From: Gaiellasilicea sp963763755
Lineage (GTDB): Bacteria > Actinomycetota > Thermoleophilia > Gaiellales > Gaiellaceae
Length of the DNA stretch: 64,000 bases
NCBI GenBank assembly: GCA_963763755.1
Contig: CAVXQE010000010.1
Span: 248,001-312,000, forward strand
Direction: 5' to 3'
Both the position numbers and the translations under genes were made by a program. The notes below the pieces were generated by a model. The model was not told the origin of the DNA, did not search any database, and was given only the letters and a program-made list of their open reading frames with translations. Position 1 is the stretch's first letter, and every line of letters begins with the position of its first letter. Shown here piece by piece: positions 1 through 7,616 of the stretch.

Positions 1-29
1 GGACAGGTGGCTGCCGGCCTGCCAGACCT

Positions 30-1790
30 TCACGCGCTCTCCTTCAGGAGGCCCTGGAGCAGCCCGTGCTCGTGGATCTCCTGGTACAGCGCGTTCGTTG
101 CGAGCAGCTCGGCCTGAGTCCCGTGGGCGACGATGCGACCGTGGTCGAGGACGACGACCTCGTCGGCGAGGGCGATCGTCGAAAGCCGGTGCGCGATGAT
201 GATCGTCGTCCGGTCGCGCATCGCCTCGGCGAGGCCGGCCCGGATCTTGGCCTCGGTCGTCGCGTCGACCGAGGCGGTTGCGTCATCGAGGATCAGGATG
301 CGAGGGTCGATGACGAGCGCCCGGGCGATCGCGAGTCGCTGTCGCTGCCCGCCCGAGAGCGTGATCCCGCGCTCGCCGATCACCGTGTCGTAGCCCAGCG
401 GCAGCTCCTCGACGAACTCGTGCGCCTGCGCAGCCGCCGCCGCCTGGACGATCTGCTCGTCGGTGGCGTCGCGGACGCCGAACGCGATGTTCTCGCGGAC
501 GGTCGCCGAGAAGAGGAAGGGATCCTGCGAGATGACGCCGATCTCACGCCGGAGCGAGCGGCGCGTCACGTCCCGGATGTCGATGCCGTCGACGAGCACG
601 CGGCCCTCCGTCGCGTCGTAGAAACGCGGCACGAGCGCGGCGAGCGTTGTCTTGCCCGACCCGGTGTGACCGATCAGCGCGACCGTCCGTCCCGCGCCGA
701 TCTCGAGCTCGATCTCGTGCAGAACCGGCCTTCCCTCGGCGTAGCCGAAGCCGACCCGCTCGAAGCGGATCGCGCCTGCGCCAACGGCGAGCTCGACCGC
801 GCCGGGGCGGTCGTCGACGCCCTCGGGCTCGTCCATCACCTCGAAGATCCGCTCGCCCGACGCCGTCGCGCGCTGCGCTTGCCCGACCCACATTCCAAGG
901 CTCCTGAGGGGCACGATCAGCATCGCGAGCAGCAGGTTGAAGATGAAGAATCCGCTCAGCGAGAGCGAGCCGCTGACGACCATGCGGCCGGCGGCGAGCA
1001 GGACGGCGCCCTGCGCGAGCAGCGGCAGGAAGGAGAGCAGGGGCACGTAGATCGCTCGTTGCCGGAAGGCGCGGACGGTTGCGTCGAAGACAGCACCGGA
1101 GGCGCTCTCGAACTGTGATTGACGCCGGTCTTCCTGGGCGAACGACTTCACCACGTGGACGCCGACGATCGACTCCTCGGTCGCCGTCGCGACGTCGCCC
1201 AGCTTCTGCTGCACGTCGCGGAGCACCGGATGCGAGACGTGGCTGTAGCGGTACGCGACGGCGACGATCACCGGCGTGATCGCGAGCGCAATCAGCGCGA
1301 GCTGCCAGTCGACGAAGAACAGCACGGCCATCACGGAGACGATCGTGAGCACGTGCTGGAAGAAGAAGATGAGGCCGAAGCCGAGGAAGAAGCGCACCGA
1401 CTGGAGGTCGACTGTGGCGCGCGACATCAGCTGCCCGGTCTGGTGTCTGTCGTAGAACCCGAACGAGAGCCGGAGCAGGTGGGCGTAGAGGCTCTCGCGC
1501 ATGTCCTTTTCGATCCCGAGGGCCTGCTTGCCGGAGATCAGGCGGCGGCCGGCCATGAGCGCCGCTTTCAGGACGCCGACGACGAAAATCGCGACGACGA
1601 TCCACGCGAGTGTCGCCGTTCCGCGCTGCTCCTCAATGCTGTCGATCGCCTCGCCGACGAGCAACACGATTGCGATTGCCGCCGCCTGTGAGAGGACGGC
1701 GAGGATCGTCGACACGACCAGGGAACCCTTGTACGGCCGCAGGAAACCGAGCAGGCGGATGAACGTGCGGCGATATGGGACTGCGCTCAC
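30..1790 (-). CDS. ABC exporter, half-transporter (membrane domain + ATPase)
   Basis: A half-size ABC exporter of about 586 residues that would export an unknown substrate across the cytoplasmic membrane as a dimer. The first 310 residues hold a six-helix transmembrane domain beginning at FIRLLGFLRPYKG. The ATPase domain follows, with Walker A GHTGSGKTT, signature LSGGQRQR, Walker B ILILDDATASVD and H-loop IAHRLSTI. The residue after the Walker B Asp is Asp rather than the usual catalytic Glu. In known heterodimeric exporters that marks the degenerate site, so a partner subunit is likely. I place the start at the GTG at 1790, whose bases overlap the stop of the upstream glycosylase gene. An in-frame extension to 2216 only shadows that gene. 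It is the last of three genes overlapping by 4 nt. Confidence 0.93.
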   Translation of the reverse strand: MSAVPYRRTFIRLLGFLRPYKGSLVVSTILAVLSQAAAIAIVLLVGEAIDSIEEQRGTATLAWIVVAIFVVGVLKAALMAGRRLISGKQALGIEKDMRESLYAHLLRLSFGFYDRHQTGQLMSRATVDLQSVRFFLGFGLIFFFQHVLTIVSVMAVLFFVDWQLALIALAITPVIVAVAYRYSHVSHPVLRDVQQKLGDVATATEESIVGVHVVKSFAQEDRRQSQFESASGAVFDATVRAFRQRAIYVPLLSFLPLLAQGAVLLAAGRMVVSGSLSLSGFFIFNLLLAMLIVPLRSLGMWVGQAQRATASGERIFEVMDEPEGVDDRPGAVELAVGAGAIRFERVGFGYAEGRPVLHEIELEIGAGRTVALIGHTGSGKTTLAALVPRFYDATEGRVLVDGIDIRDVTRRSLRREIGVISQDPFLFSATVRENIAFGVRDATDEQIVQAAAAAQAHEFVEELPLGYDTVIGERGITLSGGQRQRLAIARALVIDPRILILDDATASVDATTEAKIRAGLAEAMRDRTTIIIAHRLSTIALADEVVVLDHGRIVAHGTQAELLATNALYQEIHEHGLLQGLLKESA

Positions 1791-2401
1791 GTCATCGAAT
1801 GTAGCCGTCGGAGCTCCCGTTTTACGTGCGTCAGCGCTTTCCCGAGCCGGGCGCGGTTGGCCGGGTCGTTGAGCCAGCCACTCGCGCCGGACGGGTGCGG
1901 CAGCGGGATCACGATCGCGTCGCCGCGCGTGTAGCTCTTTCCGATTGCGTCCGTCAGCGTCGGGACTCCGAGCAGCCGCCGAAGCGCGAGCCCGCCGACG
2001 GTGACGATCAGCTCCGGCCGCAATAACGCGAGCTCCCGTTCGCGCCAGAACTCGCACAGCTCCTGCTCGCGTGGGGTCGGTGTCCGGTCGCCGCGGCCCG
2101 AAGGGGCGCGCCCGGGGTAGCAACGGGTGACGGAGGCGCAGTAGAAGGTCTCGTACAGCTCGTCGCCCTCGAGCCCGAGCCAGCCGCGGAGCTTCTGGCC
2201 GGCGCGGCCGCGCCACGGCAGCCGCTCATCGCCTTCGACGATCCCCGGCGCCTGGCCGAAGAGATACGCGCGCTGGCCGGAGTACGGGGCTCGGACCGGC
2301 CACGACTCGAGCGGGTAGCCCGCCTCCACGCACGCCCGGCAGCGCGCGTTGTCACGCTGGAGCGATTGCAGCGAGCGGTACGAGCCTTTCCGGGCGCTCA
2401 C
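1787..2401 (-). CDS. Uracil-DNA glycosylase superfamily (4Fe-4S, family 4/5 type)
   Basis: A DNA repair enzyme expected to excise uracil from deaminated DNA. The roughly 204-residue protein carries the family motifs GQAPG near residue 50 and PHPSG near residue 165. Four cysteines have the spacing of the iron-sulphur ligands: CRAC near residue 21, then one Cys in SVTRC and one in QELC. The middle region GRAGQKLRGWLGL matches the COG1573-type substrate-side helix. It starts at a GTG whose last bases form the stop of the upstream methyltransferase and ends in a GTGA overlap with the ABC exporter, so the three genes are probably cotranscribed. I cannot decide between UDG families 4 and 5 by eye. 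Confidence 0.85.
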   Translation of the reverse strand: MSARKGSYRSLQSLQRDNARCRACVEAGYPLESWPVRAPYSGQRAYLFGQAPGIVEGDERLPWRGRAGQKLRGWLGLEGDELYETFYCASVTRCYPGRAPSGRGDRTPTPREQELCEFWRERELALLRPELIVTVGGLALRRLLGVPTLTDAIGKSYTRGDAIVIPLPHPSGASGWLNDPANRARLGKALTHVKRELRRLHSMT

Positions 2402-2985
2402 GCCTGAACGGCGACGAACCAGCGGCCCGCGAACAGGATCTCGCCGTTACCAAGCTCGGCGGCCAGTTCCTCCGGCTCGAAGAAACGCTTGTACACCTGC
2501 CAGCGTGAGCCGTCGTTCAAGACTCGCTCCTGCCACTCGACCGGCTCGACCTCATCGCGGAGCGCGGAGTCGACGACGACGAGCTCGGGAGCGACCCGGC
2601 CGGCCTCGGCGAGAAAGGCGATCCGGTCGTCCTCCTCGAGGTGCCCGTAGAAGTGGCTCGTGAAGACGCGTCCGAACGACCGGTCGGCGAAGGGGAGCGG
2701 AAGCGCGTCGCTCTGGACGAATCGGGCAGCCGGAATCCGGGTCGCGGCGACCTCCAGCATCGCGGGGCTCTGGTCGAGGGCAGTGATCCGGCCGGGGAGG
2801 TAACGCGTCAGGTAGCCGGTGCCACAGGCGACGTCGAGCGTCGGCACCGGTCGAAGCCCGGCGAGCGCCAGGAACAGCGACTCCCGCTCGCTCTCCCAAC
2901 CCGGCCTGTCGCGCTGCTCGAAGAGGCCGGCTCCGACCCACCAGTCGTCGTACTCCTCCGCCCGCGCCTCGTAGTACGCCTTCAC
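2398..2985 (-). CDS. Class I SAM-dependent methyltransferase
   Basis: A small (about 195 residues) SAM-dependent methyltransferase of unknown substrate. The SAM-binding motif is TLDVACGTGYL near residue 48, followed by an acidic ALDQSPAML strand and a SDALPLPF motif typical of the Methyltransf_11 group. I choose the GTG at 2985, reading VKAYYEARAEEYDDWW, because a TACTCT hexamer lies exactly 6 nt upstream on this strand. The longer in-frame version would run into the divergent formimidoyltransferase gene. It heads the three-gene minus-strand unit and is divergent from ftcD, with 17 nt between the two start codons. Confidence 0.88.
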   Translation of the reverse strand: MKAYYEARAEEYDDWWVGAGLFEQRDRPGWESERESLFLALAGLRPVPTLDVACGTGYLTRYLPGRITALDQSPAMLEVAATRIPAARFVQSDALPLPFADRSFGRVFTSHFYGHLEEDDRIAFLAEAGRVAPELVVVDSALRDEVEPVEWQERVLNDGSRWQVYKRFFEPEELAAELGNGEILFAGRWFVAVQA

Positions 2986-2990
2986 GCTCC

Positions 2991-2997
2991 TAGAGTA
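2991..2997. promoter_or_regulatory. Symmetric bidirectional -10 element (TAGAGTA)
   Basis: On the plus strand TAGAGT ends 6 nt before the GTG of ftcD. On the minus strand TACTCT ends 6 nt before the GTG of the methyltransferase. The two hexamers overlap by five bases. No good -35 box is visible on either side. I infer divergent leaderless transcription from one site. Confidence 0.55.
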
Positions 2998-3002
2998 CGA
3001 AT

Positions 3003-3926
3003 GTGCTCGAATCCGTGCCGAACTTCTCGGAAGGCCGCGACGAGGCCGTGATCGGCGCGCTCCGCGAGTCGCTCTCCGCGCCTGCACGGCTGCTCGACGT
3101 GCACACCGATCCCGATCACCATCGCTCCGTCTTCACGCTCGTCGGAGAGCCGGATGAGCTCGTGGAGACGCTGCTGGCGGGAGTCGCCTGTGCACGCGAG
3201 CGGATCGACCTACGCCGGCACGACGGCGCGCATCCACGCATCGGCGCCGCGGACGTCGTTCCGATCGTCCCGATCCGCAGCGACGACCTCGAGCACGCCC
3301 GCGAGACCGCGCTCACGCTCGCGCGGCGGATCGGGACGGAGCTCGGCCTGCCGGTCTTCCTCTACGGCGAGCTGGCACCGGGCCGCGGGCCTGCGTTCTT
3401 TCGGCGCGGTGGGCCTGCAGAGCTCCAGCAGCGGATCGACGCCGGCGAGCTCTCACCCGACTTCGGGCCGGCACGGCTCGACGAGCGGGCGGGCGGTGTG
3501 ATCGTCGGGGCGCGCCGGCCGCTGATCGCGTTCAACGTCAACCTGCGCGGCTCGCTCGAAGCTGCCCGAGCGGTTGCGTCCGTTGTGCGGGAGACCGGAG
3601 GCGGGTTTCCAGGGGTGCGCGCACTTGGGCTCGAGCTGCCGCGCGCGGGCGTCGTCCAGGTGTCGATGAACGTGGAGGACTGGGAGGCAGCGGCGCTCCA
3701 CGAGATCGTCGGGCGGATCGAATCGGAGGCTGCTCGTCATGGCGCAGCGGTCGTCGGCTCGGAGCTCGTCGGCCTGATGCCGGCGGGCGCCGCGGCCGCC
3801 GCAGCAGGCGCGATGCTCCGGATCGACGGCTTCGACGAGTCGCACGTGCTCGAGCTCCGCCTGCTCCCCGAGTTTGAACCTCCGGCTCGCTCGGTAGGGG
3901 AAGAGAGTCAACGACAAGGGGGCTGA
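3003..3926 (+). CDS. ftcD: Glutamate formimidoyltransferase
   Basis: Transfers the formimino group of N-formimino-L-glutamate to tetrahydrofolate, the last step of histidine degradation by the folate route. The 307-residue protein has the length of stand-alone bacterial FT enzymes and lacks the cyclodeaminase domain of animal FTCD. It begins with the family signature LESVPNFSEGRD, has HTDPDHHRSVFT near residue 37, and has DGAHPRIGAADVVP near residue 76, which holds the histidine known as catalytic in FTCD. The start is the GTG at 3003. An ATG two bases earlier is out of frame. TAGAGT lies 6 nt upstream, so the mRNA is probably leaderless. Its neighbours hutHU and hutI complete the pathway from histidine to glutamate. 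Confidence 0.92.
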   Translation: MLESVPNFSEGRDEAVIGALRESLSAPARLLDVHTDPDHHRSVFTLVGEPDELVETLLAGVACARERIDLRRHDGAHPRIGAADVVPIVPIRSDDLEHARETALTLARRIGTELGLPVFLYGELAPGRGPAFFRRGGPAELQQRIDAGELSPDFGPARLDERAGGVIVGARRPLIAFNVNLRGSLEAARAVASVVRETGGGFPGVRALGLELPRAGVVQVSMNVEDWEAAALHEIVGRIESEAARHGAAVVGSELVGLMPAGAAAAAAGAMLRIDGFDESHVLELRLLPEFEPPARSVGEESQRQGG

Positions 3927-3928
3927 AG

Positions 3929-4288
3929 ATGAAGAAGCTTGGATTGGTGGCACTGCTCGCGGCAATTGGTGCGTGGTTCGTGGCGGGTGATCGGCGCCAG
4001 AAGGTGGTCGGGAAGTTCACGAGCATCGCCACGCGGACGCTGCAGCCGAAGGACTACGACGACGCGACCCTGAAGGACAAGGTCGAGTCGGAGCTCTTCC
4101 GCGACGAGCACGAGGTCAAGGGCTCGATCAACATCAACGCGCAGCAGGGCGTCGTCCAGCTACGGGGCGAGGTGCCGTCGCAGGACCTGATCGACGCACT
4201 CGTCGACAGGACGGAGAAGATCCACGGCGTGCGCGAGGTCGAGAGCCTGCTCCACACCCCGGGCACTGAGGCCCCCATGCACCACTAG
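3929..4288 (+). CDS. BON-domain protein with N-terminal membrane anchor
   Basis: A 119-residue protein with a hydrophobic N-terminal segment (residues 3-20, LGLVALLAAIGAWFVAG) followed by one BON domain (about residues 48-112, with SININAQQGVVQLRGEVPS and a GVREVESLL end). BON domains are associated with membrane or envelope binding. The gene starts 2 nt after the ftcD stop and is followed by a strong hairpin terminator, so it is probably translated from the ftcD transcript. Nothing in it suggests a role in histidine catabolism. Its place inside the hut cluster may be incidental or may reflect an envelope-stress link. Confidence 0.85.
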   Translation: MKKLGLVALLAAIGAWFVAGDRRQKVVGKFTSIATRTLQPKDYDDATLKDKVESELFRDEHEVKGSININAQQGVVQLRGEVPSQDLIDALVDRTEKIHGVREVESLLHTPGTEAPMHH

Positions 4289-4308
4289 CTTCGCGTGCGA
4301 GCGCCCTT

Positions 4309-4341
4309 GGGGCCGCGAAGCGGCCCCCTTTAGGGATTTTT
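4309..4341 (+). terminator. Rho-independent terminator after ftcD-BON
   Basis: A perfect 8-bp stem (GGGGCCGC / GCGGCCCC) with a GAA loop, followed within 10 nt by five Ts at 4337-4341. It lies 20 nt after the BON gene stop. The same 19-nt hairpin occurs in inverted orientation at 15897-15915. Confidence 0.8.
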
Positions 4342-4346
4342 CGCGC

Positions 4347-4376
4347 GATGAGCATCCGCTCCCGCGGATGCTCATC
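4347..4376. promoter_or_regulatory. Perfect 12-bp inverted repeat upstream of hutHU; candidate operator
   Basis: The arms are GATGAGCATCCG (4347-4358) and its exact reverse complement (4365-4376), separated by 6 bp. It lies between the upstream terminator and the hutHU start. A CAGACT hexamer at 4383-4388 ends 6 nt before the GTG at 4395. If that hexamer is the -10, the repeat covers the -35 position, the classic place for a repressor operator. It could alternatively be a second terminator hairpin, but no T-tract follows it. Confidence 0.5.
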
Positions 4377-4394
4377 TTGCGCCAGACTGGTGGC

Positions 4395-7300
4395 GTGATT
4401 GCGAGCCCTGCCCTGACGGGGAACGACCTGCGGATCGAGGACGTCTGGGAGGTCGCCGTTCACCGCGTGCCCGTGGCGCTCGCGGACGAGGCGCGGGCGG
4501 GGATGGAGGCGGCGCGGGCGCTCGTGGAGCGGGTGGGGGAGCACACCTACGGCGTCAACACGGGCTTCGGCCGCTTCGTCTCGGAGTCGATCCCGGACGA
4601 CCAGGTCGAGGAACTGCAGCTCCGCCTGCTCCGCAGCCATGCGTGCGGAGTGGGCGAGCCGTACCCGGACGAGGTCATCCGCGCCGCGATGCTCCTCCGC
4701 GCGAATGCGCTCGCCAAGGGCTACTCGGGTGCGCGAATCGAGACGGTCGAGCTTCTGATCGAGTGCCTCAACCGCGGCGTCTTACCGCGGGTGCCGGCGC
4801 GCGGCTCGGTCGGCGCGAGCGGGGATCTCGCACCGCTCGCGCATCTGGCGCTCCCCCTCGTCGGCGAAGGACAGGCGTGGTTCGACGGAACGCTCCTCTC
4901 TGGTGAGGAGGCGCTCGCCGCCGCCGGGCTCGAGCCGATCCGGCTTGCGGCGAAGGAGGGGCTCTCGCTGATCAACGGGACGCAGTTCATGGCGGCGATG
5001 GCGGCGCTCGCGCTCGTCCGCGCGAGCCGGCTGGCCCGGACCGCGGATCTCGCATGCGCGCTCTCGCTCGAGGCGCTGCAGGGGTCGCAGACGAGCTTCC
5101 ACCCGGCGATCCACGAGGCACGACCGCTGCGCGGCCAGCTGGACTCCGCCGCGAACGTGCATCGCTTGCTCGAAGGCTCGTCGATCATCGAGTCGCACCG
5201 CTGGTGCGACAAGGTGCAGGACGCGTACTCGCTGCGGTGCGCGCCCCAGGTGCACGGGGCAAGCCGGGATCTGCTCGCCGGCGTCGAGACGACCGTTGCG
5301 ATCGAGCTCAACGCCGCGACCGACAACCCGCTCGTCCTCGTCGACGAGGGGATGGTCGTCTCGAACGGCAACTTCCACGGACAGCCGCTCGCCTTCGGGC
5401 TCGACACGCTGGCAATGGCCGTCGCCGAGCTGGCGAACATCTCCGAGCGGCGAGTCGAACGGCTGGTCAATCCGTCGCTGTCGGAGGGGCTACCGCCTTT
5501 CCTCACCCGCGAGGGCGGGCTCAATTCGGGTTTCATGATCCCCCAGTACGTGGCCGCGTCGCTCGTCTCCGAGAACAAGTCGCTCTGCCACCCGGCGAGC
5601 GTCGACTCGATCCCCACGAGCGCGGGGCAGGAGGATCACGTGTCGATGGGGAACGCCGCAGGGCTCAAAGCGATGCGGGTGCTGGCGAATGCCGAGCTGG
5701 CACTGGCGATCGAGTTGCTCGCAGGTGCGCAGGCGATCGAGTTCCTGGCGCCGCTGGAGCCTGCGCCGGGGGTGCGCGCGACGCACGATGCCGTGCGCGA
5801 GCACTCCGAGCGTGTGCGTGAGGACCGGTCGCTTTCGGATGACATCGAGCGCGTTGCCGCTGCAATCCGCGATGGATCCATACTGGCGGCTGCCGAAGCC
5901 GAGATCGGCGCCCCTGCAATGAGCGTCTCGACGCTCGATGCCGCGGTCGAGGCGCTCGTCGGGGATCTCTCCCGCATTCGCGCTCCTCGCGGCACGCAGC
6001 TGAACGCCCGCTCGTGGCAGACCGAAGCGCCGTTGCGGATGCTGCTGAACAACCTCGACGCCGAGGTCGCTGAGCGACCGGAGGATCTCGTCGTCTACGG
6101 CGGCTCGGGGCGGGCCGCGCGGTCGCATGACGCGCTCAGGGCGATCGTGCGAACGCTTCTCCGACTCGGCGACGACGAGACGCTGCTCGTCCAGAGCGGT
6201 AAGCCGGTGGGCGTCTTCCGGACGCACGAGGGCGCGCCGCGCGTCCTGATCGCCAACTCGCTCCTCGTCCCGCGCTGGGCGACATGGGACGAGTTCCGGC
6301 GGCTCGAGGCCGAGGGACTGACGATGTTCGGGCAGATGACCGCGGGAAGCTGGATCTACATCGGCACCCAGGGGATCCTGCAGGGCACCTACCAGACGTT
6401 CGCCGCCGCGGGCGAGGTGCATTTCGGCTCGGCCGACCTGAGCGGCCGGACGATCCTCACCGCCGGACTGGGAGGGATGGGTGGCGCGCAGCCGCTGGCG
6501 GCGACGATGGCCGGCGCCGCGATTCTCTGCATCGAAGTCGACCCTTCGCGGATCGCCCGCAGGCTCGAGACGCGGTATCTCGACGAGGTCGCCGACTCGC
6601 TCGAAGACGGTGTTGCGCGCGTTCGCGCCGCGGCATCGGAGGGACGCCCGCTCTCGGTCGCCGTCGAGGGGAACGCCGCCGAGATCGTGCCGGAACTGGC
6701 ACAAAAGCGTGAATCTTTTGACCTCGTCACCGACCAGACTGCAGCTCACGATCCGTTGACCGGCTACGTCCCGGTCGGGCTTTCCGTCGCGGAAGCCGCT
6801 TCGCTACGCGGTTCCGACCCTGATGAGTACCTCCGGCGGGCGCGGGCCTCGATCGTGAAGCACGTCGAAGGCCTGCTCGAGTACGTCCGCGCGGGCAGCT
6901 ACGTCTTCGACTATGGCAACAACCTGCGGGGGGAGGCCCATGAGGCGGGAGTAGAGGAGGCCTTCTCATACCCGGGCTTCGTCCCGGCCTATATCCGGCC
7001 GCTCTTCTGTCGCGGCATCGGCCCCTTCCGGTGGGCCGCCCTCTCGGGTGACCCGGCCGACATCGTGGTGATCGACGACGAGCTGCGGCGCCTGTTCCCC
7101 GACGATGCGCTGCTCCTGCGCTGGCTGGAGCTTGCTCCCGAGCGCGTCGCCTTCCAGGGGTTGCCGGCGAGGATCTGCTGGCTCGGCTACGGCGACCGCG
7201 CCAAGGCAGGCCTCGCGATCAACGAGCTCGTTCGCTCGGGCGCCGTCTCGGCACCGGTCGTGATCGGACGCGACCACCTCGACTCCGGTTCGGTCGCCTC

Positions 7301-7613
7301 GCCCTACCGCGAGACCGAGGCCATGCGCGACGGCTCCGATGCGATCGCCGACTGGCCGATCCTGAACGCGCTCCTGAACACGGCGGCGGGCGCGACGTGG
7401 GTCAGCGTCCACCACGGCGGCGGCGTCGGGATCGGGAACTCGATCCACGCTGGGATGGTCGTGCTCGCCGACGGCAGCGCCGATGCAGCGGAGCGACTCG
7501 AGCGCGTGCTCACCACCGATCCGGGCACAGGCGTCATGCGACATGCAGATGCCGGTTACGACGAGGCGCTCGACGCCGCACGGGAGCACGGCCTCGACTT
7601 GCCGAGCGTCTAG
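4395..7613 (+). CDS. hutH-hutU: Fused histidine ammonia-lyase / urocanate hydratase
   Basis: One uninterrupted frame of about 1072 residues encodes the first two enzymes of histidine degradation. Residues about 5-520 are histidine ammonia-lyase: the MIO-forming Ala-Ser-Gly is at 141-143 in GSVGASGDLAPL, with YGVNTGFGRF and the NGNFHGQP region also present. From about residue 527 (IRAPRGTQLNARSWQ) a complete urocanate hydratase of normal length follows with no linker. It shows the QTAGSW-type substrate region, LTAGLGGMGGAQP (NAD-binding), the conserved Cys928 in GLPARICWLG, and RDHLDSGSVASP. I prefer the GTG at 4395, because an ATG at 4368 lies inside the inverted repeat. It would convert histidine to imidazolonepropionate in one polypeptide, feeding the adjacent hutI. 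Confidence 0.93.
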   Translation: MIASPALTGNDLRIEDVWEVAVHRVPVALADEARAGMEAARALVERVGEHTYGVNTGFGRFVSESIPDDQVEELQLRLLRSHACGVGEPYPDEVIRAAMLLRANALAKGYSGARIETVELLIECLNRGVLPRVPARGSVGASGDLAPLAHLALPLVGEGQAWFDGTLLSGEEALAAAGLEPIRLAAKEGLSLINGTQFMAAMAALALVRASRLARTADLACALSLEALQGSQTSFHPAIHEARPLRGQLDSAANVHRLLEGSSIIESHRWCDKVQDAYSLRCAPQVHGASRDLLAGVETTVAIELNAATDNPLVLVDEGMVVSNGNFHGQPLAFGLDTLAMAVAELANISERRVERLVNPSLSEGLPPFLTREGGLNSGFMIPQYVAASLVSENKSLCHPASVDSIPTSAGQEDHVSMGNAAGLKAMRVLANAELALAIELLAGAQAIEFLAPLEPAPGVRATHDAVREHSERVREDRSLSDDIERVAAAIRDGSILAAAEAEIGAPAMSVSTLDAAVEALVGDLSRIRAPRGTQLNARSWQTEAPLRMLLNNLDAEVAERPEDLVVYGGSGRAARSHDALRAIVRTLLRLGDDETLLVQSGKPVGVFRTHEGAPRVLIANSLLVPRWATWDEFRRLEAEGLTMFGQMTAGSWIYIGTQGILQGTYQTFAAAGEVHFGSADLSGRTILTAGLGGMGGAQPLAATMAGAAILCIEVDPSRIARRLETRYLDEVADSLEDGVARVRAAASEGRPLSVAVEGNAAEIVPELAQKRESFDLVTDQTAAHDPLTGYVPVGLSVAEAASLRGSDPDEYLRRARASIVKHVEGLLEYVRAGSYVFDYGNNLRGEAHEAGVEEAFSYPGFVPAYIRPLFCRGIGPFRWAALSGDPADIVVIDDELRRLFPDDALLLRWLELAPERVAFQGLPARICWLGYGDRAKAGLAINELVRSGAVSAPVVIGRDHLDSGSVASPYRETEAMRDGSDAIADWPILNALLNTAAGATWVSVHHGGGVGIGNSIHAGMVVLADGSADAAERLERVLTTDPGTGVMRHADAGYDEALDAAREHGLDLPSV

Positions 7614-7616
7614 GTC

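Noticed and set aside
1787..2216. N-terminal extension of the ABC exporter by about 140 residues
   Set aside because: It is Arg-rich, overlaps the uracil-DNA glycosylase gene entirely, and the GTG at 1790 has a stop/start overlap.
5490..6749. Long minus-strand open frame opposite hutHU, and similar long antisense frames opposite alaS, recN and pyrG
   Set aside because: High G+C makes long antisense frames common. They show no motifs and lie fully over well-supported genes.
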